Shown here: piece by piece, positions 26,972-36,229 of the stretch
How the letters are laid out: each line of letters begins with the position of its first letter
Position numbering within the stretch: the stretch's first letter is position 1
Origin: an uncultured Cohaesibacter sp.
Lineage (GTDB): Bacteria > Pseudomonadota > Alphaproteobacteria > Rhizobiales > Cohaesibacteraceae
DNA: 64,000 nucleotides
Direction of reading: 5' to 3'
Assembly: GCF_963666525.1 (NCBI RefSeq)
Contig: NZ_OY762905.1
Span: 1 to 64,000, forward strand
Position numbers and translations under genes: made by a program
The notes under the pieces: model-generated
What the model saw: the letters and a program-made list of their open reading frames with translations, nothing else
Told to the model about the DNA's origin: nothing
The model's database searches: none

Positions 26972-28480
26972 ATGTCGCGATTGAAGCTGCAGCAGATTTG
27001 CAAATACTATGACGCAACGACTGCTTTGGCCTCTGGGGATCTGCTGCTGGAAAGCGGCGAAATCCATGTTTTGATCGGAGCCAACGGCTCCGGCAAGAGC
27101 ACATTGTGCAAGGTCGTCGCCGGCAGCGTGCGCCCGGATAGCGGGCTGTTCGAACTGAACGGAAAACCCGTCACGCTGTTCGGGCCCAAGGCGGCTCGGG
27201 ACATGGGGATCTGCCTGTTCTATCAGGAACTCAGCCTGGCCAACAGCCTGTCCATCGCCCAGAATATCAATCTCTATCATCTGCCGACCCAGGCGGGTGG
27301 TCTTGTTGATGAGGCGGAACTCAACAGACGGGCCGAGCATTACATCGACAAGTTCAGGAAGGTGGTCGGAGAGAATTTTTCCGCAGATACCCCGGTTGCA
27401 AAGCTGCGCCCCGACCAGAAGCAGCTGGTCGAAATCATGAAGACGCTGGCCAGCGAAGCCGAAATCCTGATCTTTGACGAACCGACCTCGGCGCTCGACC
27501 GGTCTCAGGTCGATTGCTTTTTCTCCATCCTGCGGGAACTGAAGGAGGAGGGGCGTTCTATCATTTTCATTTCCCATCGCATGGACGAGATTTTTGACAT
27601 CGCAGACCGCATCACGGTAATCCGCGATGGCACAACAGTCTCCTCTCGCCCGATCAATGAGACCGATCAGGCGACGGTGATCCGCGACATGATTGGCGAA
27701 CAGCACGAAGCGGCAGCACAAGTCAGCGCTTCCCCCTATGACCAGACGAAAAATGAGGAAATCTGCCTCAAGGCGAAAGCCCTTGGCGGGGCCCAGATCC
27801 GCGATGTCGGCTTTTCCCTCGCAAGAGGCGAGATCCTTGGCCTTGGTGGTTTGCACGGGCAGGGACAATCGACGCTGTTGCGCAGCCTGTTCGGTGCGGA
27901 GCGGCTGACGACAGGCACACTGGAACTGAACGGCAAGCCGGTGCGCCCTACCAGCCCGCGTGCAGCCATCAAGCTGGGGTTTTCCTATGTCTCCGGCGAC
28001 CGGGTGCGTGATGGCGTCATTACCGGGCGCTCGATCATGGAAAACGTCTCGCCCATTCATTTTCTCAAGGATCGCAAGTTTCTGGCCTTTCCGAGTGTAC
28101 TTTCGCGCATCATCGAGCCAGCCCTTGCTTCGCTCAACACCAAATATGCGAGCCTTGGCGCTTCCATCAGTTCGCTTTCGGGGGGCAACCAGCAGAAGGT
28201 GGTGATTGCCCGCTGGCTGACCAATCCGCCCGATGTCCTGCTGCTCGACGACCCCACCAAGGGCATTGATCTCAGCGCCAAGAGCGAGCTTTTCTCACTG
28301 GTTCGCAGGCTGGCCGATGCTGGCATGGCCATCATTCTCTATTCCTCGGAAGACAGTGAGCTGCTGGCCCACTCGGACCGCATTCTGGTCTTCAACAACG
28401 GCGCGGTTTCCCGCGAGCTGGTGGGCGAGGACAAGACCCGCTTCAATCTCTATCAGGCAGCATATTCGGGGGCGAAATGA
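26972..28480 (+). CDS. Ribose-type sugar ABC transporter ATP-binding protein
   Basis: A 502-residue tandem ATPase of the RbsA type. The N-terminal domain has Walker A GANGSGKST near residue 33 and Walker B ILIFDEPTSALD, but its signature reads KLRPDQKQLVEI rather than LSxGxxQ. The C-terminal domain has GLHGQGQST, the canonical signature LSGGNQQK and Walker B VLLLDDPTKGIDL. The mixed motifs suggest asymmetric ATP sites. Its stop overlaps the first permease start by 4 bp (ATGA). Confidence 0.93.
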   Translation: MSRLKLQQICKYYDATTALASGDLLLESGEIHVLIGANGSGKSTLCKVVAGSVRPDSGLFELNGKPVTLFGPKAARDMGICLFYQELSLANSLSIAQNINLYHLPTQAGGLVDEAELNRRAEHYIDKFRKVVGENFSADTPVAKLRPDQKQLVEIMKTLASEAEILIFDEPTSALDRSQVDCFFSILRELKEEGRSIIFISHRMDEIFDIADRITVIRDGTTVSSRPINETDQATVIRDMIGEQHEAAAQVSASPYDQTKNEEICLKAKALGGAQIRDVGFSLARGEILGLGGLHGQGQSTLLRSLFGAERLTTGTLELNGKPVRPTSPRAAIKLGFSYVSGDRVRDGVITGRSIMENVSPIHFLKDRKFLAFPSVLSRIIEPALASLNTKYASLGASISSLSGGNQQKVVIARWLTNPPDVLLLDDPTKGIDLSAKSELFSLVRRLADAGMAIILYSSEDSELLAHSDRILVFNNGAVSRELVGEDKTRFNLYQAAYSGAK

Positions 28481-29454
28481 CAGAAGCACACGCATTGAAA
28501 ACCCGCATGGCAGCGCTCTTTCGGCGCTTTCCGTTTCTGCCAGCGCTGGGCATGCTGCTGCTGCTGTTCGTCCTCAACGGCATAGCCGAACCGAACAGCA
28601 TGACCGTTCGGGCGCTCAAGGGCGTCGCCAGCACCTACCTCGCCCTGGTCTTCCTGTCAGTCGGGCAAACTTTCGTGGTCTACACCGGCGATATCGACCT
28701 GTCCGTCGGCGCGATCCTGTCTCTGGTCAATGTATCCATCGTGGTCATCATGAGCCAGCTTGGCGGCGAACCCTATGTTGTTCTGCTGGCCCTTCTGGTG
28801 GGTATCCTCATCGGGGCGCTATGCGGGTTGGTCAACGGTTTCGTGGTGTCCGGCCTCAGAATGCAGGCCATTGTGGCGACCTTTGCCACCAGCATCCTGC
28901 TCTCGGGCATCGCCCTGTGGGTTCTCCCGGTTGCGGGCCTGCCAGCCCCGAGCCTGTTCTGGAAGGTTTATGGTGGTCGCAGCTATGGCATTCCGAATGT
29001 CTTCTTCTTTGCAGCCGTCCTCATCGCCATCCTCGCCGTGCTGGCCAAGACGAGCATGGTGACCAAGCTGCTCGCCGTCGGCAATGGCCAGCTGTCCGCC
29101 TATCAGTCCGGCCTGTCGGTCACCCGCATCCGGATCTATGGCTATGTCATTTGCGGCGTTTTCGCAGCGCTTGCAGCCTTCTGCATTACCGGTGATACGG
29201 CGAGTGGCGACCCACTGGTCGGCGGAGCGATGACCCTGTCAAGTGTCGCAGCTGTCGTACTGGGCGGCACTGCGCTCTCGGGCGGTATCGGATCAGCCTT
29301 CGGGTCAGCCATCGGCGCCATCATCATCGGCCTTATCAGCTCGCTGGTCTTCTATGCCGGCATCCCGTCCGAATGGCAGAATCTGGCGCAGGGTGCAACG
29401 ATCCTTGTGGTTCTGATGCTTGGAGTGCTGGCCTCGCGGAGGATCAACCAATGA
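28477..29454 (+). CDS. Ribose-type sugar ABC transporter permease, first subunit
   Basis: A 325-residue RbsC-like permease with eight or more helices, the motif GQTFVVYTGDIDLSVGAILSL near residue 65, which is the family signature, and GDTASGDPLVGGAMTLSSVA in the C-terminal half. It overlaps the ATPase gene by 4 bp and the second permease gene by 4 bp, so the products are probably made in step and form a heterodimeric channel. Confidence 0.94.
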   Translation: MTEAHALKTRMAALFRRFPFLPALGMLLLLFVLNGIAEPNSMTVRALKGVASTYLALVFLSVGQTFVVYTGDIDLSVGAILSLVNVSIVVIMSQLGGEPYVVLLALLVGILIGALCGLVNGFVVSGLRMQAIVATFATSILLSGIALWVLPVAGLPAPSLFWKVYGGRSYGIPNVFFFAAVLIAILAVLAKTSMVTKLLAVGNGQLSAYQSGLSVTRIRIYGYVICGVFAALAAFCITGDTASGDPLVGGAMTLSSVAAVVLGGTALSGGIGSAFGSAIGAIIIGLISSLVFYAGIPSEWQNLAQGATILVVLMLGVLASRRINQ

Positions 29455-30443
29455 CCATCACGCAGCCAACCAACCCGCAGGATAGCCGGTCCTCGATCCT
29501 TGTCTATTTCAGGAATCCGCTGCTTGTGGCGTTCATTCTCATTGTCCTGTTGCTGATTGCAGGTGAAACACTGTCACCCGGCTTTGCCTCCATGGAGCAG
29601 ATCCTCCGGCTGCTCATCGTGGCAGCTTTGCTGGGCATCGTCGCCGCAGGGCAAAATCTCGTTATTCTGGGGGGACGCGAGGGGATCGATCTCTCTGTCG
29701 GAGGGGTCGTATCCCTGAGCGCCGTGCTCGCGGGCAATGTGATGGACGGCAACAATGCCAACATCATCGCCGCGATCCTCGTCTGTCTGGCCGCAGGCGG
29801 TCTGGTCGGGCTCATCAACGGTGTTGGCGTTACCATTTTCGGCATCCCGCCGCTGGTCATGACGCTGGGCATGCTAGGCGTCTTGCAGGGGCTACTGGTC
29901 GTCATCCGTCAGGGTATTCCATCCGGGCTTGCAGCTCCGGCGCTGGCCAATTTCGTCTCGAAGCCCTTCCTGTTGAACCTGCCGGGCATCATATGGCTCT
30001 GGATCGCCGTGGGACTGCTGATGGCCTTCCTGCTGATGCGGACCTCGCTCGGCTACAAGATCTACGCCATCGGCTCGAATGAAAACGCCGCCTATATGGC
30101 CGGTGTGCCCGTCAAGCGGGTCCGCGTCATGCTGTTCGCGCTGTCGAGCATGTTCGCCGCGCTGGCTGGTATCTGCATTCTGGGCTATGCGGGAACGTCT
30201 TTTGCCAATGTCGGCGACAGCTACATGCTGTCCTCGATCATCGCCGTAGTGCTCGGCGGCACGCCGCTTTCCGGCGGCAAGGGCGGCTATACCGGTACCA
30301 TGGCGGGTGCCTTCCTGCTGATCCTCATGCAGAGCATCCTGACCACTCTCAGCATCGGCGAATCCGGCCGGCAGGTCGTCTTTGGCATCACCCTGCTGTT
30401 CCTGCTGCTGTTTTATGGTCGCAGCAAGGCCTTGCGGGGCTAG
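29451..30443 (+). CDS. Ribose-type sugar ABC transporter permease, second subunit
   Basis: A 330-residue RbsC-like permease paralogous to the preceding one. It has GQNLVILGGREGIDLSVGGV near residue 65 and GYAGTSFANVGDSYMLSSI later. The start at 29451 (ATGA overlap with the previous stop) is preferred over an upstream in-frame ATG inside the neighbouring gene. Two different permease genes in a row, instead of one homodimeric RbsC, is common in alphaproteobacterial polyol and sugar systems. Confidence 0.94.
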   Translation: MTITQPTNPQDSRSSILVYFRNPLLVAFILIVLLLIAGETLSPGFASMEQILRLLIVAALLGIVAAGQNLVILGGREGIDLSVGGVVSLSAVLAGNVMDGNNANIIAAILVCLAAGGLVGLINGVGVTIFGIPPLVMTLGMLGVLQGLLVVIRQGIPSGLAAPALANFVSKPFLLNLPGIIWLWIAVGLLMAFLLMRTSLGYKIYAIGSNENAAYMAGVPVKRVRVMLFALSSMFAALAGICILGYAGTSFANVGDSYMLSSIIAVVLGGTPLSGGKGGYTGTMAGAFLLILMQSILTTLSIGESGRQVVFGITLLFLLLFYGRSKALRG

Positions 30444-30504
30444 AACAGCAAGGCGATTGGAACAAGGCACGCGCACAAACAGGGAGCGGGAAAGAAGGCG
30501 TCGG

Positions 30505-31524
30505 GTGAACAAACGAGCAAAAATCAAGGATATTGCCCTCAAGGCCGGTGTTTCGCCGACCACCGTTTCGCGTGCGCTCAGCGGGTCTGGCCTGGTGGCG
30601 GAGCCGACCCTCAGCCATGTCAGAGAGATCGCCCGGACCATGCGCTATCGGCCCAACATCAGCGCCCGCAACCTTCGAACCCAGAAGACCATGTCCATCC
30701 TCGTCGTCGTCCGCGACATTGGCAACCCGTTCTATCTTGACATCTTCAAGGGTGCGGAATGCATCGCTCATGACGCGGGCTATTCTTTGCTGATGGCCAA
30801 CACCGAAGATGATCCCAATCGCGAAGCCGATTATTTCGACATGCTCAACCACGGCCACGCAGACGGCATGATCCTGATGACCGGCAAGATGCCGCTGGAT
30901 TGCGATCTGCCGGTCGACATCGCCCAGAAAGTGGTCGTCGCCCTTGAAATGATCGACGGCGTCGACCTGACTCATGTCGTGATCGACAATGAATATGCCT
31001 CCATCGAGGCGATTGATCATCTGGTAGCACTTGGGCATCGTAAGATCGCCTATATCGCTGGGCCGATCCCGGAGGGAATGAGCGTCCGGCGGCTGACCGG
31101 GTTCCGCCATGCCATGAAGGCCTCCGGTCTTTCTCTGCCCGAGGCCTATGTCCAGCAGGGCGACTTTAGCTATCGGAGCGGCGAGATGGCCGCCAGCAAG
31201 CTGCTCGATCTGCCAGACCGCCCAACCGCAATTTATACCGCCAATGATGAAATGGCCTTTGGCGCGATCAGGGCTGCCAAGAACAAGGGGCTGGACGTTC
31301 CGAAGGATCTGTCCATCTTCGGCTTCGACGACACCTACCTGGCCGAGGCTTTCGTTCCAGCCCTGACCACCGTCCGCCAACCCTGCCTTGAAATCGGTCG
31401 ACGCGCGATGACCCGCCTTCTGGCTCATCTTTCCGGCGATAAGCCACAAACCGACTGCATTGTCGTGCCGACGGAAATCGTGGTCAGAGAAACAACCGCA
31501 CCACCAGATCATTTCGTGGAATAG
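30505..31524 (+). CDS. LacI family transcriptional regulator
   Basis: A 339-residue repressor. The helix-turn-helix KIKDIALKAGVSPTTVSRAL at residues 6-25, with the hinge region following, is a textbook LacI N-terminus; the rest is a periplasmic-binding-protein-like effector domain. The start is GTG at 30505, with AAGAAGG upstream; longer upstream frames read into the permease gene and encode a Cys- and Arg-rich, non-homologous stretch. It lies 61 bp after the transporter genes and probably represses them through the palindrome at 25817-25830, with the imported sugar or a derivative as inducer. Confidence 0.95.
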   Translation: MNKRAKIKDIALKAGVSPTTVSRALSGSGLVAEPTLSHVREIARTMRYRPNISARNLRTQKTMSILVVVRDIGNPFYLDIFKGAECIAHDAGYSLLMANTEDDPNREADYFDMLNHGHADGMILMTGKMPLDCDLPVDIAQKVVVALEMIDGVDLTHVVIDNEYASIEAIDHLVALGHRKIAYIAGPIPEGMSVRRLTGFRHAMKASGLSLPEAYVQQGDFSYRSGEMAASKLLDLPDRPTAIYTANDEMAFGAIRAAKNKGLDVPKDLSIFGFDDTYLAEAFVPALTTVRQPCLEIGRRAMTRLLAHLSGDKPQTDCIVVPTEIVVRETTAPPDHFVE

Positions 31525-31643
31525 CCACCGGAACAGAACCAGAGACAGAACAGAAACGGACGCATGCCCTAAGCTTGTGAAAAGTCGTGTGGGCCATGCA
31601 TCAGGAAAGCAAGGTCATGAACCTTGCCAGTGGGAGGAGTACC

Positions 31644-32888
31644 ATGACGCAGCCCAAAGAGACCCTTAATGTCGGCCTTGTCGGCTCAGGCTTCATCGCC
31701 GAGTTCCATCTCAAGTCGATGCTAGGCGTGCGCAATGTCCGCATTGCAGGCGTTTTCAGCCGTACGCAGGCTCATCGCCAGCATATCGTCAATGTGGCCA
31801 CCAAGCTCGGTCTGGGGCCATGCCAGTCGTTTGCCTCGCTCGATGCCATGCTGGAAGACGACAGCATCGACGCCGTCTGGATCCTTTCTCCCAACTACAC
31901 GCGCCTTGACATCATGCGTCAGATTCACGCTGCAGTAACGGAAAGCCGCAGCAAGGTGTTTGCCGTCGCTTGCGAAAAGCCGCTGGCCCGGACCATATCA
32001 GAAGCCCGCGAAATGCTGCGGCTGGCCGAAGACGCCAAACTCAACCACGGCTATCTGGAAAATCAGGTTTTCTGTACGCCGGTCTTGCGTGGCAAGGAAA
32101 TCATCTGGCGGCGGGCCGCAGCCAATGCAGGGCGGCCTTATCTGGCCCGCGCAGCAGAAGAGCATTCAGGCCCCCATGCCGCTTGGTTCTGGCAAGGGGA
32201 CAAGCAGGGCGGCGGTGTCCTCAACGACATGATGTGCCACAGCGTCGAAGTGGCGCGCCACCTGCTGACGGATCCGGCAAAGCCGCGCAGCTCTCTGCGG
32301 ATCAAATCGGTGAACGGCACGGTGGCCAATCTCAAATGGACATTGCCGAAATATGCCCAACAGCTGTCCGACCGCTATGGCTCTGACGTCGATTACCGCA
32401 ACCGTCCGTCAGAAGATTTCGCCCGCGCCACCATCGCTCTGGAAGACGACGAGGGCAAGGAACTGATGATCGAGGCAACAACCTCCTGGGCCTACGTTGG
32501 GGCAGGGCTGCGCATTCAGCTCGAACTGCTTGGACCGGAATACTCCATGGAGTTCAATTCGCTTGCAACCGGCCTCAAGATTTTCATGTCCCGCGAGATT
32601 GCAGGAGCAGAAGGCGAGGATCTGGTCGAAAAGCAGAATGCGGAACAGGGGCTGATGCCCGTGTTGGAAGATGAGGCCGGCATCTATGGCTACACAGACG
32701 AGAACCGCCATATGGTGGAATGCTTCCGAAAGGGGCAAACCCCGTCTGAAACATTCGAGGATGGCCTCGCCGTGGTTCAGATGCTGATGGGCCTTTACTA
32801 CTCGGCGGAAGTCGGCCGAACGGTTTCGTTCCCGGCAGACGACCTTGAAGACTATGTTCCGGTTGTCGCCCGCGTCGGTGCCAATTGA
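31644..32888 (+). CDS. Gfo/Idh/MocA family oxidoreductase
   Basis: A 414-residue NAD(P)-dependent dehydrogenase. The Rossmann fold opens at residue 7 with LNVGLVGSGFIAEFH (GxGxxA pattern) and the family motif EKPLA follows near residue 120, whose Lys is catalytic in inositol dehydrogenase and glucose-fructose oxidoreductase. A long C-terminal alpha/beta domain handles the substrate. The start at 31644 has GGGAGGAG a few bases before it; earlier ATGs lack this. It ends the ribose-type transporter locus and probably oxidises the imported sugar, polyol or a derivative. Confidence 0.92.
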   Translation: MTQPKETLNVGLVGSGFIAEFHLKSMLGVRNVRIAGVFSRTQAHRQHIVNVATKLGLGPCQSFASLDAMLEDDSIDAVWILSPNYTRLDIMRQIHAAVTESRSKVFAVACEKPLARTISEAREMLRLAEDAKLNHGYLENQVFCTPVLRGKEIIWRRAAANAGRPYLARAAEEHSGPHAAWFWQGDKQGGGVLNDMMCHSVEVARHLLTDPAKPRSSLRIKSVNGTVANLKWTLPKYAQQLSDRYGSDVDYRNRPSEDFARATIALEDDEGKELMIEATTSWAYVGAGLRIQLELLGPEYSMEFNSLATGLKIFMSREIAGAEGEDLVEKQNAEQGLMPVLEDEAGIYGYTDENRHMVECFRKGQTPSETFEDGLAVVQMLMGLYYSAEVGRTVSFPADDLEDYVPVVARVGAN

Positions 32889-32908
32889 GCCTCACTCTTT
32901 GAGCAAAG

Positions 32909-32940
32909 AAAAAGCCGGATCCCCTGAAATCCGGCTTTTT
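32909..32940. terminator. Bidirectional rho-independent terminator
   Basis: AAAAAGCCGGAT and ATCCGGCTTTTT form a perfect 12-bp stem with an 8-base loop, A-rich on one side and T-rich on the other. It separates the dehydrogenase gene from the convergent apbE gene. Confidence 0.95.
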
Positions 32941-32972
32941 GAGTTTGAATGTTCTGGCCACAGAAAGAACAA

Positions 32973-33986
32973 TTAGTGAACATCCTTGACACTGGCCGCC
33001 GCCGCGCCAAACAACGGCCCCACGGCGACCTGTCTGAGACGATCACCATCCCGGACAACAAACAGCGCGTTGATCCCTTTGGCACGCGCCACATGCACAC
33101 CCGCATCGTGTCCCATCACCATCAGCGCCGTTGCCCAGGCATCAGCTGTCATGCAGCGTTCGGCGATGACACTGACCGAAGCCACGTCATTCTGCAACGG
33201 GCCACCGCGGCGGGGATCCATCGTGTGACTGAAAGTCTGCTCGCCAACCTTCACCCAGTGACGATAGTCGCCACTGGTGGCAATGGCACAATCGCTTAGC
33301 TGCAACATGCCCAGAGCCGCGCGCGTGGTGTAATCGGGTTTTTCCAGCGCCACCGACCATGGTAGATCGCTGGCCTTGGCGCCCATTGCACGCATCTCGC
33401 CATCGATCCCGACAAGCCCGTTCTCGATCCCGAATTCGGCGAGAACATCCGCCATGGCATCGACGCCATAGCCCTTAGCAATGCCACAGAGATCAAGTTT
33501 CATGGCCACCGACTTGCGGACAGCAAGTCGATCGGGGTCCAGCTCGATAAGATCGCAGCTCTTGGGACGGCCACGCCCCAACTGCTGCCGTATTGCGTTC
33601 GGGTCGGGTTCCTTCGTGATCGCGCCAAACCCCCACGCATCCACCATGTCGCCGACGGCGGGGTCGAACAGACCGCTGGAGGCGCGGTTGATCGCCATGG
33701 CTTCCGTCAGCACCGTGAACAGCTCACGCGGCACAGGAGTCCATTGCCCCGGATCGGCTCGGTTGAGCCGCATGAGGTCGGAGGCCGGATTCCAGGTCGA
33801 CATTTGCCGGTCCACCCGGTCCACCGCCTCGAACAGGGCCTGATCAAGACCCCTCGGCTTGTCGCTTTGCTCACTCATGATGATCGCACTGTAGCGCGTG
33901 CCCATGGTGGAACCATGAAAGACATGGCGATGAAGGCCGGGTGTAACTGGTTCAACCTTTGGCATATCAAAAGACATCTTCAACAT
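32973..33986 (-). CDS. apbE: FAD:protein FMN transferase (ApbE)
   Basis: A 337-residue enzyme that moves FMN from FAD onto a Thr or Ser of a target protein as a phosphoester. Family motifs are visible: HGSTMGTRYSA near residue 24, VDAWGFG, the DLCGIAKGYGVD loop, TSGDYRHW, SHTMDPRRGGP and the Mg-binding MTADAWATAL. ATG 33986 has AAGGAGGG 6 bases upstream and overlaps the reductase gene by 20 bp, so the two are translationally coupled. Unlike most ApbE proteins of secreted systems it shows no signal peptide or lipobox: the N-terminus MLKMSFDMPKVEPV is polar. The likely target is the DUF2271 protein encoded two genes upstream. Confidence 0.93.
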   Translation of the reverse strand: MLKMSFDMPKVEPVTPGLHRHVFHGSTMGTRYSAIIMSEQSDKPRGLDQALFEAVDRVDRQMSTWNPASDLMRLNRADPGQWTPVPRELFTVLTEAMAINRASSGLFDPAVGDMVDAWGFGAITKEPDPNAIRQQLGRGRPKSCDLIELDPDRLAVRKSVAMKLDLCGIAKGYGVDAMADVLAEFGIENGLVGIDGEMRAMGAKASDLPWSVALEKPDYTTRAALGMLQLSDCAIATSGDYRHWVKVGEQTFSHTMDPRRGGPLQNDVASVSVIAERCMTADAWATALMVMGHDAGVHVARAKGINALFVVRDGDRLRQVAVGPLFGAAAASVKDVH

Positions 33987-36180
33987 AACGGCCCTCCTTC
34001 CTGAGGTCTGCCAGATCCGTACCGGAGGTCTTGAGGACGTCCATGAATGCCTCCTCGATCCCCTTGGCCATCTCCCGACCACCACAGATCATGATCTGGG
34101 CGCCATCACGGACGAGGGCGGAGAGTTCCGCCGCATCCTGACGGATGCGATCCTGCACATAAAGCCGCTGGTGGGTTCGGGAAAAGGCCAGCTTGACCGA
34201 ATGAACAAACCCCGTCTTGTGCCAGTCTCCAAGCTCCTTGTGATAGAGGAAATCCGATTGCGGATGGCGGGCGCCGAAATAGAGCCGCATCTGCCGTTTC
34301 TTGTGGTTGTTGCGGACAAATCCGATCAGTGGACCAATACCGGCTCCGGCCCCAATGAGAATGACCGGCGCGCTGGATTTCTTGAGCTGGAAGCCTGGGT
34401 TGGCCAGGAAGGCAGCCTTGATGCTGTCCCCCGGCTGAAGGCCATGCAGATACCCCGAGCAAAGACCACCCGGCACATTGCGCACACAGATCTCGACAAA
34501 TCCGTTCTTGCGGGCCGAAGCCAGGGAATAGTAGCGCGGTACACTGTCTCCCTCTGGCGTAATGCTGAGCAGGTCACCCGGCTCAAAGGAGGGCACCCCC
34601 TTGCTGAACAGACGAACAATCCACGAATGTTTGTGGTCGGTTGGCCTGAAGCGGAAGACCGTGGTCGGCGCCTGTACTTCATGACCATAGGTCTGACGGG
34701 ATACCAGCGTCAGCTGATGTTGTTCCACACGGGAGACAACAGGTTCAAGGTCCAGTTCGAACCCCAGTTGTCTGGAAAGTGCTTCACTCCAGCGTGCGAA
34801 CTCCTGTGCAGACTGGCGATTGATCGAGGCAAATGGCATGATCTGAGGCCATCCATCCTCAGCGAACTGACGGGTCACGTCCTTTGCGAACTGGCAATAG
34901 TTCGGGAACTGGCGATCACCAAACCCAAGCACGGCAACCGGTATCTTTCGCGCCCCGGCATATTTGCCAAGCTTTGCCAGAAAACCCTTGGCGGAACGCG
35001 GGGCCTCGCCATCGCCATAAGTGGCGGTGAGGACAAACATCAGCCTGGCTTGCGGATAGTCCCCGGCAAAGGCATTCATCTCACTGGTGTGAACACGCAA
35101 CCCTGCCTTGGCAAGACCATCGTGCAGGCTGCGGGCAAAGCCCCAAGTGCTGTTTCCTTCACTCCCCACGAGAATGACAGCCTCCGCGTCGCGCGTCTTG
35201 GCGTTGCCTGCAATCTTGATCTTGCTCTGAAGCTTCCGCCACCAGATGAGACCACCGGTCACTCCCATCAGCGGCACACCGAGGGAGGCAACACCAAGCA
35301 GCAGGGCAAGCGGAGCCAGTCCTTCACCGGTGTGCAGCATATAGATGAACTCGTAGATCTGTTTGGCACTGCCATTGGGTGTGTAGTTCAACAGCGCACC
35401 TGTAGCCTGATCCACATAACCCATGCCATCAGCCGTTGTCAGAGTAAAGGCATCCTTGGTATCTCCCTCATAGGGGAAGGAAAGCTCCCGCAATTGCGAG
35501 ACGGGTGTTTCACGCAAGCCATCAAGGGAAATGATCTGCGCAGGCGTCCCGCCGTTGACTGTCGGGAATGCAGCCTCTGCACCGGACCCGTCAGGAGCCA
35601 ACCCGAAGGTTGCTGCTGTCATGTAAAGTCCGGTGAGCGCACTGAGAGAAAGCCCGACAACGGCAATCCGGGCGACTTCCAGATGCAGCCGCTGGGAGAG
35701 GGTGCCACGCACCGGCCCGAACAGCTGTTTCCAGCCCCCTATACGCCGCTTGAGCATGATGAGACCTGACACGCAGATAAGCACCATCACCACAGCCCCA
35801 AACCCTGCGGTCATGCGCCCGCCATCACCCAGAAACAGCGACCGATGCAGATCGGTCAGCCAGATCTGGGTTTGCGACGGATGATACGGACCAAGGTCCG
35901 CGCCGGTCGCCGGGTCGAAAAGCTCGGCACCGGAAACGCCATTCTCATAGTAATAGGCGATAACCTGGCCAGAAGCGCGCCGGACAATCTGAGATGTGCC
36001 CGGATGGGCCTCCTTGACCACATCGGCCAGTTCGGCCACTGACAGGGTCGCTGAGCTCTCCAGAGGCTGGCTGCTTCGCTCAAGAATGGGATAGATGGAC
36101 AGGGCTGCCCCGCTCAGGCTCAAAACGAGAACGAGCGGCAGAAGAATGAGACCGGTGATTTTATGAATAAGCTGCTGCAT
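33967..36180 (-). CDS. PepSY-membrane / flavodoxin / FAD-NADPH reductase fusion
   Basis: A 737-residue fusion. Residues 1-320 are a PepSY-type membrane unit with four helices (about 8-30, 126-143, 170-190, 287-313) and His at 6, 112, 166 and 283 near helix ends, suited to ligate b-type haem; two periplasmic PepSY-like segments lie between. Residues 335-470 are a flavodoxin FMN domain (VGSEGNSTWGFA, TATYGDGEAP). Residues 480-737 form a ferredoxin-reductase module: FAD motif RYYSLAS at 549-555, FAD-phosphate site GGLCSGYLHG, NADPH site GAGAGIGP at 610-617 and a C-terminal YVEDVF. It should pass electrons from NADPH through FAD and FMN to haem and outward. Ferric-siderophore reduction is an alternative role. 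Confidence 0.9.
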   Translation of the reverse strand: MQQLIHKITGLILLPLVLVLSLSGAALSIYPILERSSQPLESSATLSVAELADVVKEAHPGTSQIVRRASGQVIAYYYENGVSGAELFDPATGADLGPYHPSQTQIWLTDLHRSLFLGDGGRMTAGFGAVVMVLICVSGLIMLKRRIGGWKQLFGPVRGTLSQRLHLEVARIAVVGLSLSALTGLYMTAATFGLAPDGSGAEAAFPTVNGGTPAQIISLDGLRETPVSQLRELSFPYEGDTKDAFTLTTADGMGYVDQATGALLNYTPNGSAKQIYEFIYMLHTGEGLAPLALLLGVASLGVPLMGVTGGLIWWRKLQSKIKIAGNAKTRDAEAVILVGSEGNSTWGFARSLHDGLAKAGLRVHTSEMNAFAGDYPQARLMFVLTATYGDGEAPRSAKGFLAKLGKYAGARKIPVAVLGFGDRQFPNYCQFAKDVTRQFAEDGWPQIMPFASINRQSAQEFARWSEALSRQLGFELDLEPVVSRVEQHQLTLVSRQTYGHEVQAPTTVFRFRPTDHKHSWIVRLFSKGVPSFEPGDLLSITPEGDSVPRYYSLASARKNGFVEICVRNVPGGLCSGYLHGLQPGDSIKAAFLANPGFQLKKSSAPVILIGAGAGIGPLIGFVRNNHKKRQMRLYFGARHPQSDFLYHKELGDWHKTGFVHSVKLAFSRTHQRLYVQDRIRQDAAELSALVRDGAQIMICGGREMAKGIEEAFMDVLKTSGTDLADLRKEGRYVEDVF

Positions 36181-36229
36181 GGCAGAAAATCTCTTTTTCG
36201 TGGCAATCGGTCAGGAAGTGAAAGGAAGC

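Noticed and set aside
26186..28060. Leftward open frame of 624 codons opposite the ribose-type binding-protein and ATPase genes
   Set aside because: Composition effect of GC-rich codons; the plus-strand genes have unmistakable motifs and overlapping starts, while this frame encodes Arg/His/Asp-rich sequence without homology.
34171..35769. Rightward open frame of 532 codons opposite the PepSY reductase fusion
   Set aside because: Fully antisense to a gene with clear FAD, FMN and NADPH motifs; no plausible protein features.
33967..36180. ApbE-like motifs inside the PepSY fusion (DPATGAD near residue 89, DQATGAL near 257)
   Set aside because: They lack the final Ser/Thr of the flavinylation pattern and match ordinary PepSY repeat sequence instead.
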